Source: JBLHKW01 sp047618565
GTDB taxonomy: Bacteria > Planctomycetota > UBA1135 > GCA-002686595
Direction of reading: 5' to 3'
Length of the DNA stretch: 42,725 nt
Assembly (NCBI GenBank): GCA_047618565.1
Contig: JBLHKW010000020.1
Span: 1-42,725 of the forward strand
Shown here: in pieces, positions 32,880 through 42,502 of the stretch
How the letters are laid out: each line of letters starts with the position of its first letter
Position numbering within the stretch: the stretch's first letter is position 1
Made by a program: the position numbers and the translations under genes
The notes under the pieces: model-generated
Told to the model about the DNA's origin: nothing
What the model saw: the letters and a program-made list of their open reading frames with translations, nothing else
Databases searched by the model: none

Positions 32880-34319
32880 ATGAGCAACGCAGCGAAGCAC
32901 GTCCCCACCGATCGAGAACAGGCCTTCCTCGACACTGTCGAGAGCCCGCGTTACGAGCGCGAGAGCATCAACGGCCTGGCACCGTTCCTCCATGAGCGGG
33001 CGCCCGAGGATGTGCAGAGCTTCTACTCACCCGCAGAGATCGAGGCACTGCGGCCGCTAATAGGCACCGAACGCGACGTCGAGGCGCGAATGCCGGTCAA
33101 GATGACCAGGCACTACTTCGAACTCGCGATGCAGAGCGAGCCCATCCGCTCCCTCGTCAAGGCCACGCCGGAAGAGACCGAAGACCTGGAAGGAGCCGAC
33201 GACCCGGGTCACCAGATGGACTACAGCCCGGTCGAAGGCCTGCTCCACAAGTACGAAATGGGGCTGATGTACGTCGTCTCGACCTGCTCGGCGCACTGTC
33301 GTTTCTGCTACCGCGAGGAGCTGATCAGCCGCCGCGAAGTGGAGCGCATGGACGGTACCGTCGCCAAGAAAGGCATGGCCCAGATCACGGAGATCACGGC
33401 CTACATCCACTCGCACAACGAAGCCGTGGCCAAGAACGGTGGACGGCACCCCGAGACGGGGCGCGAGAAGCTGCGCGAGATTCTGCTCTCGGGTGGAGAC
33501 CCGATGGTGCTGTCGAACGCCAAGCTCGCGGCCTGGTTCGGCGCACTGGCCGAGGCCGGCATCGAGTCGATCCGCGTTGGCACGAAGGAGCTGGCGTTCT
33601 TTCCTCAGCGCTTCGACACGACCTTCCTGGCCATGCTCGACAGCTTCCACACGACCTACCCCGATGTGGGCCTGCGCATGATGGTGCACTTCAACCACCC
33701 GGACGAGTTCCTCGCGAAGGACGCGAACGGGGACTACATCGAAGAGGCCTCCGGCGTCCTCAGGTGGATCCCGGCCACCAAAAAGGCCATGGACGGTCTG
33801 ACCGCTCGCGGCTGGATCAGCATCGAGAACCAGTCCCCCATCATCAAGGACATCAACGACGACGCCAACGCACTGCGCATCATGCAGCGCGCCATCAAGC
33901 GCGTCGGCGCCAACAACCACTACTTCTTCTGTGGGCGTGACATCGTGGCCCACAAGGCCTTCAATGTCCCGATCGAGAGCGCCTGGGCGCTGCTGAACGA
34001 GGCCCAGAAGGGCCTGTCCGGCGTCGAGAACCACGCGCGCCTCTCGATCACGCACTACAAGGGCAAGACCGAGGTCGTGGCCGTGACCGATGAGCCCATC
34101 CCCGGCGTCCCGGGCAGCGAGAACGGCGTCGTGATCTTCAAGATCCTGCGCAACGCCGCGGATGCCCCGGACAAGGGCAAGATCTGCATCGTCGGGCGCA
34201 ACCCGGAGGCCATCTGGTTCGACGGCTACAACGATCGTGTCCTCTTCGACGAGGCGGGCCTGTTCGAGTACCACCGCACGGCCATGGCGAGCGCCGTCGA
34301 GAGCAAGGCGAGCGTGTAA
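32880..34319 (+). CDS. KamA-like radical SAM aminomutase (2,3-aminomutase family)
   Basis: A 479-residue cytosolic radical SAM enzyme of the lysine 2,3-aminomutase family, which uses PLP, SAM and a 4Fe-4S cluster to move an amino group from C2 to C3. The cluster motif is Cys136-x3-Cys140-x2-Cys143 in STCSAHCRFCYRE; SGGDP at 204-208 binds SAM. The PLP lysine is probably Lys396 in HYKGKTEV, where classical members have a glycine-rich GGGGK. About 15 extra residues follow HFNHPDEF (near 271-278). The Asp in INDD (near 327) is kept, but the QCDLS region of lysine enzymes reads FCGRD here. The substrate may therefore not be lysine. Start at ATG 32880 rather than 32799. Overlaps the next gene at TAATG. 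Confidence 0.85.
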   Translation: MSNAAKHVPTDREQAFLDTVESPRYERESINGLAPFLHERAPEDVQSFYSPAEIEALRPLIGTERDVEARMPVKMTRHYFELAMQSEPIRSLVKATPEETEDLEGADDPGHQMDYSPVEGLLHKYEMGLMYVVSTCSAHCRFCYREELISRREVERMDGTVAKKGMAQITEITAYIHSHNEAVAKNGGRHPETGREKLREILLSGGDPMVLSNAKLAAWFGALAEAGIESIRVGTKELAFFPQRFDTTFLAMLDSFHTTYPDVGLRMMVHFNHPDEFLAKDANGDYIEEASGVLRWIPATKKAMDGLTARGWISIENQSPIIKDINDDANALRIMQRAIKRVGANNHYFFCGRDIVAHKAFNVPIESAWALLNEAQKGLSGVENHARLSITHYKGKTEVVAVTDEPIPGVPGSENGVVIFKILRNAADAPDKGKICIVGRNPEAIWFDGYNDRVLFDEAGLFEYHRTAMASAVESKASV

Positions 34320-35029
34320 TGATCGACAAGCAGGTGGCGAGCGCCGCACAGGCCGTCGAAGGCGTTCAGGATGGTGCAACCGTCATGATCGGCGGCTTCG
34401 GCGAGGCCGGCAGCCCGATCGAGTTGATCCACGCGCTGATCGACCAGGGCGCTACAAACCTGACGGTCGTCAACAACAACACGGGCAGCGGCGAGGTCGG
34501 ACTGGCGGCGCTAATCAAGGCGGGCCGGGTCTCGAAGATGATCTGCTCCTACCCGCGCACGACCAACTCGACGGTCTTCCCGAAGCTCTACCGCAGCGGC
34601 GCGACCGAACTTGAGCTGGTGCCCCAGGGCACCCTGGCCGAGCGCATCCGCGCCGGAGGCTCGGGCATCCCGGCCTTCTACACGCCGACCTCCGTGGGCA
34701 CACCGCTGGGCGAGGGCAAGGAAGTCCGCAGCTTCGAGGGCCGCGAGTACGTGCTCGAGTACGGCCTGCGCGCCGACTTCGCGCTGCTCAAGGGACGCGC
34801 GGCGGACCGCTACGGCAACGTGATCTACAACAAGACTGCCCGCAACTTCACGCCGCTGATGGCCATGGCCGGGGCGATCACCGTCGTGCAAGTGGAGTCC
34901 GTGGTCCCGGCCGGTGAGCTCGATCCAGAGACGATCATCACTCCGGGCATCTTCGTCACACGCGTCGTCGGCATCGCAAGCCCCGCGCATGAGTCCGTGC
35001 TCGTCGCCGCAGGAGTCTCGTACCCATGA
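34319..35029 (+). CDS. 3-oxoacid CoA-transferase subunit A (PcaI/ScoA-like)
   Basis: A 236-residue alpha subunit of a family I CoA-transferase, which moves CoA from succinyl-CoA (or another acyl-CoA) to a 3-oxo acid. Signature IGGFGEAGSP is at residues 23-32 (G-G-F-x3-G-x-P). VNNNTGSGEVGLAALIKAGRVSKMICSYPRT and ELVPQGTLAERIRAGGSGIPAFYTPT are much like PcaI, the 3-oxoadipate CoA-transferase subunit. The start ATG overlaps the kamA stop (TAATG) and its stop overlaps the next start (ATGA), so the subunits are coupled. No protocatechuate or aromatic genes are nearby, so an amino-acid-derived 3-oxo acid is more likely here; this is an inference from context. Confidence 0.9.
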   Translation: MIDKQVASAAQAVEGVQDGATVMIGGFGEAGSPIELIHALIDQGATNLTVVNNNTGSGEVGLAALIKAGRVSKMICSYPRTTNSTVFPKLYRSGATELELVPQGTLAERIRAGGSGIPAFYTPTSVGTPLGEGKEVRSFEGREYVLEYGLRADFALLKGRAADRYGNVIYNKTARNFTPLMAMAGAITVVQVESVVPAGELDPETIITPGIFVTRVVGIASPAHESVLVAAGVSYP

Positions 35030-35706
35030 CCGATCAAGGAACCAGAGTGGGACTGTCCCGCGACGAAATGGCCCAGCGCCTGGCGCTCGACATCCCCGAC
35101 GGATCCTACGTGAACCTGGGGATTGGCATCCCGGAACTGATCGCGAAGTTCGTGCCCGCGGGGCGCGAGTTCGTCTACCACACGGAGAACGGGCTGCTCG
35201 GCATGGGTCCGTCGCCGGAACCCGGCATGGGCGACCCGGAGCTGATCAACGCGGGCAAGCGCCAGGTGACGATCCTGCCCGGAGCCGCCTATTTCCACCA
35301 CGCGGACAGCTTCGCGATGATTCGCGGCGGCCACCTCGACCTGTGCGTGCTCGGTGCGCTGCAGGTGGCGAGCAATGGCGACCTCGCCAACTGGTCGACG
35401 GGTGCCCCCGATGCGATCCCCGCCGTGGGCGGCGCCATGGACCTGGTCGCAGGCGTCAAGTCGATCTTCGTGGTCACGAAGCACTGCACCAAGCACGGTG
35501 ACCCGAAGCTGGTCGAGGGCTGTACCTATCCGCTGACCGGCCTGGGCATCGTCGACCGCATCTACACGGACCTGGCCGTGATCCAGGTCACGCCCCAGGG
35601 TTTCCAGCTGGTCGAGCTCAGCCCGGGCATCACCTACGAGTACGTCAAGGAGAGGACCGGGGCGCCGCTCCTCCCGATCGCCGACGCAACACCGGAGGGA
35701 CGGTGA
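35026..35706 (+). CDS. 3-oxoacid CoA-transferase subunit B (PcaJ/ScoB-like)
   Basis: A 226-residue beta subunit of the same family I CoA-transferase. The catalytic glutamate that forms the glutamyl-CoA thioester is Glu54 in YHTENGLLGMGP (family signature S-E-N-G, here T-E-N-G). GGAMDLVAGVKSIFVVTKHCTKHGDPK and CTYPLTGLGIVDRIYTDLAV are closely like PcaJ/ScoB. It overlaps subunit A by 4 bases at its start and the aminotransferase by 4 bases at its end (GTGA), so all three are made together. The acyl substrate cannot be read directly; similarity to PcaJ favours a 3-oxo acid of four to six carbons. Confidence 0.9.
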   Translation: MTDQGTRVGLSRDEMAQRLALDIPDGSYVNLGIGIPELIAKFVPAGREFVYHTENGLLGMGPSPEPGMGDPELINAGKRQVTILPGAAYFHHADSFAMIRGGHLDLCVLGALQVASNGDLANWSTGAPDAIPAVGGAMDLVAGVKSIFVVTKHCTKHGDPKLVEGCTYPLTGLGIVDRIYTDLAVIQVTPQGFQLVELSPGITYEYVKERTGAPLLPIADATPEGR

Positions 35707-37016
35707 GCGACGCGCCCAAGAAGTCCGCGAGCGCGGCCCTCTACGAGCGGGCGCTCAAGACACTGCCGGGAGGCGTCAGCCGAAACACGGTGCTACGCAC
35801 GCCGCATCCGCTCTACGCGGACGTCGCCCGCGGCTCGCGCGTGACCGATATCGAGGGCGTCGAGCGCATCGACTTCGCGAACAACATGGCATCCCTGATC
35901 CACGGCCACGGGCACCCGGCCGTGGTCGCGGCAGTCACGGAACAGCTCGCGCGCGGCACGGCCTTCACGCTGGCGACCGAGATCGAGGTGCGCTACGCCG
36001 AGCACATCTGCAGTCGTAACGACGCGTTCGATATGGTGCGCTTCGTGAACTCCGGCACCGAGGCCATCATGGGCTCCATCAAGGCGGCGCGCGCGTTCAC
36101 CGGTCGCCCCAAGATCGCCAAGGTCGAGGGCTCGTACCACGGCCAGTACGACTACGCCGAGGTGAGCCAGACTCCGGGCCCGAGCAACTGGGGTGACGTG
36201 AACCATCCCGCCAGCGTGCCCGTGGCGCACGGAACGCCGGCATCGGCCCTGGGCGACGTCGTCATCATCCCCTTCAATGACGTGCAGCGTGCGCGCGCCA
36301 TTCTCGATGAGCACCGGGGCGAGCTGGCCTGCGTGCTGCTCGACCTGATGCCGCACCGCGTGGGTCTACGGCCCGCGGAGGCGGACTTCGTCGCTGCCCT
36401 GCGAGATTGGACCCGAGAGGACGGTGCGCTGCTCGTGCTCGACGAGGTGATCACCTTCCGCTCGGGCTACGGTGGTGCGCAGGATGCCTACGACATCGAG
36501 CCGGACCTGACAGCGCTCGGCAAGGCCATCGGCGGTGGGTTTCCCGTCGGCGCCATCGTGGGACGCAGCGAGGTGATGAACGTCATGAACCCGCTGGCCG
36601 ACAAACTGCTCTTCCCCCACTCGGGCACCTTCTCCGCCAACCCGATCACGATGACCGCAGGTCTGGCCGCAATGGAACTGTTCGACAGGGCGGCGGTCAC
36701 GCGCATCAACGCCCTGGCGAAGCGCGCCATGGACGGCATCGAAGCCGCGATCCGCTCCACCGGCGTCACCGCATGCGTGACCGGCGGTGGATCGATGTTC
36801 CGCGTGCACCTCAAGCCGGACCCGCCGCGCAACTACCGCGAAGCCTTCATGACGGACGAGCAGAACCGCCAGCTGAAGGTGCTGCTCGACCACATCTTCG
36901 ATGCGGGCTTCATGATGATCAACACCTGCTCCGCGGCCCTCTCGACCGCCATGACCGAAGCCGACATCGACGCCCTCGTGGCAACCCTCGAGAGCGGATT
37001 TGCAAAGCTGAGATAG
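35703..37016 (+). CDS. Class III aminotransferase (glutamate-1-semialdehyde aminomutase fold)
   Basis: A 437-residue PLP enzyme. Lys274 in LTALGKAIGGGFPVGA binds PLP; NSGTEAIMGSIKAAR (116-130) grips the phosphate; LVLDEVITFRSGYGG (245-258) holds the ring Asp. The sequence is in the glutamate-1-semialdehyde aminomutase branch, which also contains beta-amino-acid transaminases such as beta-phenylalanine aminotransferase. The neighbouring aminomutase would yield a beta-amino acid and the CoA-transferase needs a 3-oxo acid, so a beta-amino acid:2-oxo acid transaminase is the best reading; a haem-pathway HemL role is not supported by context. Starts with GTG overlapping the previous stop. Last gene of the operon. 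Confidence 0.85.
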   Translation: MSDAPKKSASAALYERALKTLPGGVSRNTVLRTPHPLYADVARGSRVTDIEGVERIDFANNMASLIHGHGHPAVVAAVTEQLARGTAFTLATEIEVRYAEHICSRNDAFDMVRFVNSGTEAIMGSIKAARAFTGRPKIAKVEGSYHGQYDYAEVSQTPGPSNWGDVNHPASVPVAHGTPASALGDVVIIPFNDVQRARAILDEHRGELACVLLDLMPHRVGLRPAEADFVAALRDWTREDGALLVLDEVITFRSGYGGAQDAYDIEPDLTALGKAIGGGFPVGAIVGRSEVMNVMNPLADKLLFPHSGTFSANPITMTAGLAAMELFDRAAVTRINALAKRAMDGIEAAIRSTGVTACVTGGGSMFRVHLKPDPPRNYREAFMTDEQNRQLKVLLDHIFDAGFMMINTCSAALSTAMTEADIDALVATLESGFAKLR

Positions 37017-37017
37017 A

Positions 37018-37039
37018 GCAGCGCCCGACCCGCCGCTGC
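37018..37039. terminator. Weak hairpin at a convergent junction
   Basis: GCAGCG (37018-37023) and CGCTGC (37034-37039) could form a 6-bp stem between the aminotransferase gene and the converging FKBP gene. Short and without T-run, so tentative. Confidence 0.3.
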
Positions 37040-37062
37040 GCTCCGAGCAGGGTTCGCGTGCA

Positions 37063-37614
37063 CTACTCGAACGAGAGCAGCTCCATGTCGAATTTGAGGT
37101 CACCCTTCGATGCCCCGTACGCGAGATCCTGCGGGATCGTGATGGTGAAGCTGTCGCCCACGCGCATCCTCGCGACCACCACGTCCCAGCCCTTGATGAC
37201 ACTGCCCGCCCCCACCACGAAGGCGTACGGTTTGTTGCCCGGATCGATCACCGTTCCATCCGCAAGCATGGCCGTGTAGGCCACCGTCGCTCTCTTGCCA
37301 CTGCCGCACGGCTCACCGGATCCGTTCTTGTGGACCGTCAGGATCTGGAGTTCGGGAACACCCTCCTTGCCGGACGGGATCGTGTCCCCATCCGACCAAT
37401 CACCCTCCGCTTTCGCGACCTCGCCTCCCATGGCGCCCTCGGCTTCGGACGGCGCTGCCGTTTCCGCGGGCGGGCTGGCCTCGCTAGCCTCCGTGGCCTC
37501 GCCGGCCTCTGTCGCCTCCGTGGCTCCAGCGTCGGCGCCGTCGCTGGCGCCTCCCTGACAGCTGACCAGTCCCGTGAGCGCGATCGATAGTCCGACGTTA
37601 ATTAGGTGATGCAT
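37063..37614 (-). CDS. FKBP-type peptidyl-prolyl isomerase lipoprotein
   Basis: A 183-residue exported lipoprotein that catalyses proline cis-trans isomerisation. Residues 1-19 are a lipoprotein signal ending GLVSC, so Cys19 is the likely lipidation site. Residues 20-75 are an Ala/Glu/Thr/Ser-rich low-complexity spacer (TEATEAGEATEASEASPP). The FKBP domain (about 85-183) has VAYTAMLADGTVID, FVVGAGSVIKGWDVVVARMRVGDSFTITIPQDLAYG and ends DMELLSFE. The VIKGWD motif is intact. The typical GxxxxIPPNAxLxFDVELL loop is shortened to ASKGDLKFDMELL, so ligand affinity may differ. Start ATG 37614 gives the signal; the longer frame does not. Confidence 0.88.
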   Translation of the reverse strand: MHHLINVGLSIALTGLVSCQGGASDGADAGATEATEAGEATEASEASPPAETAAPSEAEGAMGGEVAKAEGDWSDGDTIPSGKEGVPELQILTVHKNGSGEPCGSGKRATVAYTAMLADGTVIDPGNKPYAFVVGAGSVIKGWDVVVARMRVGDSFTITIPQDLAYGASKGDLKFDMELLSFE

Positions 37615-37725
37615 CCCGAGATTGTGCCCGCCTGACACAGGAAGCGCCAGTGGCGCGCTGACGCGACGGGGCCGCCGCTGGTCCATCGACGGCCGACTCG
37701 GATCCCAATGGGCGTGGTGGGTTCC

Positions 37726-39057
<1,332 letters not shown>

Positions 39058-39121
39058 GGGTACGACGATAGCGGCTCGCCCGCGGCAGCGCACCTCTGCA
39101 ATTGTGTGACCCGCGCGCGGG

Positions 39122-39832
39122 TCAATCCGGGCTGACGTCCTCGCTGCGCATGGGCCGTGGCCGCGCCCCGACCCCGGGGTGACGGATGTCCTTGGCATCC
39201 ACCATGTAGACCACATCCTCGGCAATATTCGTGGCAAGGTCGGCGATACGCTCCAGACCGCGGGAGATGGAGAGCATGGAGACGGCCACCTCGATCGAGC
39301 TCGGGTCGCGCTTCATGCGCTCGATCAGGATGACAAAGTGCTGCCGGTTGTACTCGTCGATCGCGTCGTCGCGCTTCAGCACATCACGGGCCAGGTCCGG
39401 GTCCTGATCCACGAAGGAGTTCAGCCCGTCGCGCAACATCGCGGCGGCGCCGCGCATCATCGCCTCGATCTCGACCGGCTCGCCCAGGGGCTCCTGGTTG
39501 ACGATGTAGATCAAGCGCTCGGAGATCGAGGTCGTATGGTCGCCGATGCGCTCCAGATCGTTCACGATGCGCATCGCCGACGTCACAAAGCGTAGATCGC
39601 TCGCCACGGGCTGGTGCAGCGCCAGACACTTGATGATCTGATCATCGATCTCGAGCTGCAGCCGATCGATGCGCTCCTCGGCCTGCGCCAGACGCCGCGC
39701 CGGGACCTCTTCGCGGCGCGAGTACGCTGCGAGTGCCAGGCCGAGCGCCTCCTCGGCGCAGCCGGCCATGCCGAGGACGTTGCGCTTGATCTCCTGCAGA
39801 TCGCGTGTGAGATGTTCCGTCATGAGAGTCAT
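39122..39832 (-). CDS. phoU: Phosphate signalling regulator PhoU
   Basis: A 236-residue cytosolic protein with two PhoU three-helix repeats. The metal-binding motifs E/D-x-x-x-D are visible in VNDLERIGDHTTSISER (residues about 90-105) and LERIADLATNIAEDVVYM (about 193-210). PhoU restrains PstSCAB transport and the PhoR/PhoB response when phosphate is ample. Its ATG overlaps the pstB stop (ATGA at 39829-39832); a second ATG lies three codons in. Last gene of the pst operon. Confidence 0.93.
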   Translation of the reverse strand: MTLMTEHLTRDLQEIKRNVLGMAGCAEEALGLALAAYSRREEVPARRLAQAEERIDRLQLEIDDQIIKCLALHQPVASDLRFVTSAMRIVNDLERIGDHTTSISERLIYIVNQEPLGEPVEIEAMMRGAAAMLRDGLNSFVDQDPDLARDVLKRDDAIDEYNRQHFVILIERMKRDPSSIEVAVSMLSISRGLERIADLATNIAEDVVYMVDAKDIRHPGVGARPRPMRSEDVSPD

Positions 39833-40587
39833 CCAAACCGACCGGTGATGTAGTCCTCGGTCTTTTTCTCTGTCGGGTCAGTGAAGATCTGGCTCGTTTC
39901 GCCCACCTCGATCACCTCGCCCTGGTACATGAAAGCGGTCCGATCGGCGATGCGCCCGGCCTGCTGAAGGTTGTGGGTCACGATGGCCACGGTGTACTGC
40001 TCCTTGAGCGAGCGGATCAGTTCCTCGATGCTGCCCGCGGCGATCGGGTCCAGCGCCGAGCAGGGTTCATCCATGAGGAGCACCTCCGGCGACATCGCCA
40101 GGCTGCGCGCGATGCACAGCCGCTGCTGCTGGCCACCGGAGAGCGACAGCGCGGAGCGGTCCAGCTTGTCCCGGGTCTCCTCCCACAGGGCAGCCTCGCG
40201 CAGGGTGCGCTCGACGAGCTCCTCGTAATCGCCCCGATAGCCGGCCATGCGCGGCGCCCAGGTGATGTTTGCGCGGATCGATTTAGGGAAGGGGTTGGGC
40301 CGCTGAAAGACCATCCCCACGCGCTGGCGTAGCTCGACCGGATCGATCGCAGGACCGTGCACATCGACGCCTTCGAACAGGATAGATCCATCGACCCTGC
40401 AGTCCTCGATGAAGTCATTCATGCGGTTGAAACTGCGCAGGAGCGTGCTCTTGCCGCAGCCGGACGGGCCGATGATCGCGAGCACCTCGTGCTCGAGTAC
40501 TTGCAAGCTGACGTCCTTGACGGCGACAGAATCTCCGTAGGAGATGGTCGCCCCGCGAGCCTCGAGGACCGTCTTCGTGGAGCTCAT
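39829..40587 (-). CDS. pstB: Phosphate ABC transporter ATP-binding protein PstB
   Basis: A 252-residue ATPase of the high-affinity phosphate importer. Walker A GPSGCGKSTLLR is at residues about 40-51, followed by the PstB-typical FNRMNDFIEDCRVDG. The Q-loop is in VFQRPNPFPKSI; the ABC signature is LSGGQQQRLCIARSLA near 148; Walker B is VLLMDEPCSALDP near 170; the H-loop is in IVTHNLQQA near 200. It overlaps pstA and phoU by 4 bases on each side. Confidence 0.96.
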   Translation of the reverse strand: MSSTKTVLEARGATISYGDSVAVKDVSLQVLEHEVLAIIGPSGCGKSTLLRSFNRMNDFIEDCRVDGSILFEGVDVHGPAIDPVELRQRVGMVFQRPNPFPKSIRANITWAPRMAGYRGDYEELVERTLREAALWEETRDKLDRSALSLSGGQQQRLCIARSLAMSPEVLLMDEPCSALDPIAAGSIEELIRSLKEQYTVAIVTHNLQQAGRIADRTAFMYQGEVIEVGETSQIFTDPTEKKTEDYITGRFG

Positions 40588-41504
40588 GCGCGTCGCGACC
40601 TCTCCGCGCGGTTGCGCAACAACACGACACCGGCGTTCATTCCGAGCAAGACAGCGAGCAGGACCAGGATCCCCGCCGCCGCGACCGACTGAAAGTCAGC
40701 CTGCGGACGCGAGGCCCAGTTGAAAATCTGGATCGGCATCGCCGTGAAGGGGTCGTTGATGCTCGTGGGCACGAAGGCGACGTAGGTAAGGGCTCCCATC
40801 ATCACGAGTGGCGCCGTCTCACCCATCGCGCGAGAGATAGAAAGCACGACCCCGGTCAGGATGCCGGGCGCTGCGGCCGGGAGCACGTGGTGTCGGAGGC
40901 CCTGCCAGCGGGTAGTACCCAGCCCGAAGGCGGATTGACGCAACGAATCCGGCACGGCCCGCAACGCCTCGCGCGACGTGATGGTCAACACCGGTAACAC
41001 GAGTAGCGAGAGCGTGCACGCACCGGCCAGCACCGAGCGGCCGAAGGGAAGCTGAACTCCCAGAAAGCTGGTCTGGGCGCTCGTCTCCTGGAACATGTGC
41101 ACGAAGGTGATCAGGCCAAGCATGCCGTAGAGAATCGAAGGAACCCCCGCGAGGTTGGCGATCAGTAGTTCGGTCAGCTTGTGGAAGCGTCCACCTCTCG
41201 AGTATTCCTCGAGGTACACCGCCCCGCCGACGGCCACGGGCACGGTCAGCAGCGTCGTCAAGCCGACCAGCCACAGGCTGCCCCAGAAGGCAGCCTTGAA
41301 ACCGGCCTTGGCCGGCGTGCGCGAGGGATAGCGGTCGAGGAAATCCCACGAGAGCCAAGGCAGGCCCTCGATGAGAACCCCGACGATCAGGATCGTGAGG
41401 GCCGTGACCCCCACCAGCATCGCGGCCACGGTCAGCCGGTAAAAGAGTCTGTCCCGGCGACGCCGCAGGGCGAGACGATCGGGAAAGAGGTCGCTGTGCT
41501 TCAA
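40584..41504 (-). CDS. pstA: Phosphate ABC transporter permease PstA
   Basis: A 306-residue inner-membrane permease subunit of the Pst importer. Six hydrophobic segments are seen. GVPSILYGMLGLITF near 120 and the EAA-loop region ALRAVPDSLRQSAFGLGTTRWQGLRHHVLPAAAPGILTGVVLSISRAMGETAPL (residues about 185-235) are typical of PstA. Translation starts at an unusual TTG (41504) whose next base completes the pstC stop (TTGA), a coupled overlap like others in this window. Its own stop overlaps the pstB start. Confidence 0.93.
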   Translation of the reverse strand: MKHSDLFPDRLALRRRRDRLFYRLTVAAMLVGVTALTILIVGVLIEGLPWLSWDFLDRYPSRTPAKAGFKAAFWGSLWLVGLTTLLTVPVAVGGAVYLEEYSRGGRFHKLTELLIANLAGVPSILYGMLGLITFVHMFQETSAQTSFLGVQLPFGRSVLAGACTLSLLVLPVLTITSREALRAVPDSLRQSAFGLGTTRWQGLRHHVLPAAAPGILTGVVLSISRAMGETAPLVMMGALTYVAFVPTSINDPFTAMPIQIFNWASRPQADFQSVAAAGILVLLAVLLGMNAGVVLLRNRAERSRRA

Positions 41505-42472
41505 GAGTAGGCCTGCCGATAACGGCGCTTGATCCAGAAGGAGAAGAGGTTGATGCCGAGCGTCATCATGAAGAGCGTCAGCCCGACGGCGAAGATCGAC
41601 AGGTACTCGGGCGTGCCCACCGGTGTGTCACCGAGGCTGACCTGCACGATGTAGCCCGTCATGGTCTGGATCGACTCGAGCGGGTTGAGGGTCAGCTGCG
41701 GCGTGGCGCCCGCGGCCATGGTCACGATCATCGTCTCCCCCAGCGCGCGGCCGATGGCCAGCACGTAGGCGGAGAGAATCCCCGAGAGCGCCGCCGGGTA
41801 GACGACACCGAGACTGACCTCGCGCGGCGTCGCACCCAGCCCGAACGCCGCCTCGCGCAGAGCGCGCGGAACGGAGCGCATCGCATCGTCAGAAAGGGAC
41901 GCCACGGTCGGAATGATCATGATCGCGACGACGATGCCAGCCGAGAGGGCGTTGAAGACGCCCATGGCCGGGATCACGGTGCGCAGCGCTGGCGTGACCA
42001 CGACGATCGCGAAGTAGCCGTAGACGACCGTCGGAACGCCAGCCAGAACCTCCAGCACCGGTTTGAAGATGCGCCGTGCTCGATCACTCGCGTACTCGGA
42101 GAGGAATACCGCAGCCAGGCTCCCGACCGGGATCACGATCAAGCTGGCCACTCCCGTGACGAGCAGGGTCCCGCCGATCAGCGGTAGAACGCCAAAATAT
42201 CGCGGCTCCATGAGCGGCGCCCAGGTGGCGCCGCTCAAGAAGGCCCACGGCGAAACTTCGCCGAAGAAGGGCAATGACTCCTTCAGCAGGATGAACACGA
42301 TTCCGAAGCTCGTCAGGACCGAGAGCGCGGCGCAGGCCTGGAGGGCGTGACCGATCGCGAACTCGCGCAGCTTGCGCCAGCGTGGCGCCCGGAACGCGGG
42401 CTCCTGTTGGACACGCTTCGCTCGCGTGGCAGAGGCCAGCCTCGGCCTGGGTTCACTCGGGGGCGTGATCAC
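41501..42472 (-). CDS. pstC: Phosphate ABC transporter permease PstC
   Basis: A 323-residue inner-membrane permease. A polar N-terminus of about 45 residues precedes the first helix (ACAALSVLTSFGIVFILLKESL). GVPTVVYGYFAIVVV near 145 and the cytoplasmic coupling loop AMRSVPRALREAAFGLGATPREVSLGVVYPAALSGILSAYVLAIGRALGETMIVTM (about 195-250) are hallmarks of PstC. GTG 42472 is the start, with the pstS stop 30 bases upstream. Overlaps pstA by 4 bases. Confidence 0.93.
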   Translation of the reverse strand: MITPPSEPRPRLASATRAKRVQQEPAFRAPRWRKLREFAIGHALQACAALSVLTSFGIVFILLKESLPFFGEVSPWAFLSGATWAPLMEPRYFGVLPLIGGTLLVTGVASLIVIPVGSLAAVFLSEYASDRARRIFKPVLEVLAGVPTVVYGYFAIVVVTPALRTVIPAMGVFNALSAGIVVAIMIIPTVASLSDDAMRSVPRALREAAFGLGATPREVSLGVVYPAALSGILSAYVLAIGRALGETMIVTMAAGATPQLTLNPLESIQTMTGYIVQVSLGDTPVGTPEYLSIFAVGLTLFMMTLGINLFSFWIKRRYRQAYS

Positions 42473-42502
42473 TGAGGACTCCGATGGAGGACCTGTCGAG
42501 CG

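Noticed and set aside
32880..34319. EpmB (EF-P lysine aminomutase)
   Set aside because: EpmB is much shorter and linked to efp or epmA; here the protein is about 479 residues and its partners are CoA-transferase and aminotransferase genes.
34319..35706. Protocatechuate (beta-ketoadipate) pathway genes pcaIJ
   Set aside because: The subunits resemble PcaIJ but no ring-cleavage, lactonising or thiolase genes are present, so I did not assign pca symbols.
35703..37016. HemL of haem biosynthesis
   Set aside because: The fold is the same, but the gene overlaps a CoA-transferase operon and no other haem gene is near; a beta-amino-acid transaminase is the better fit.
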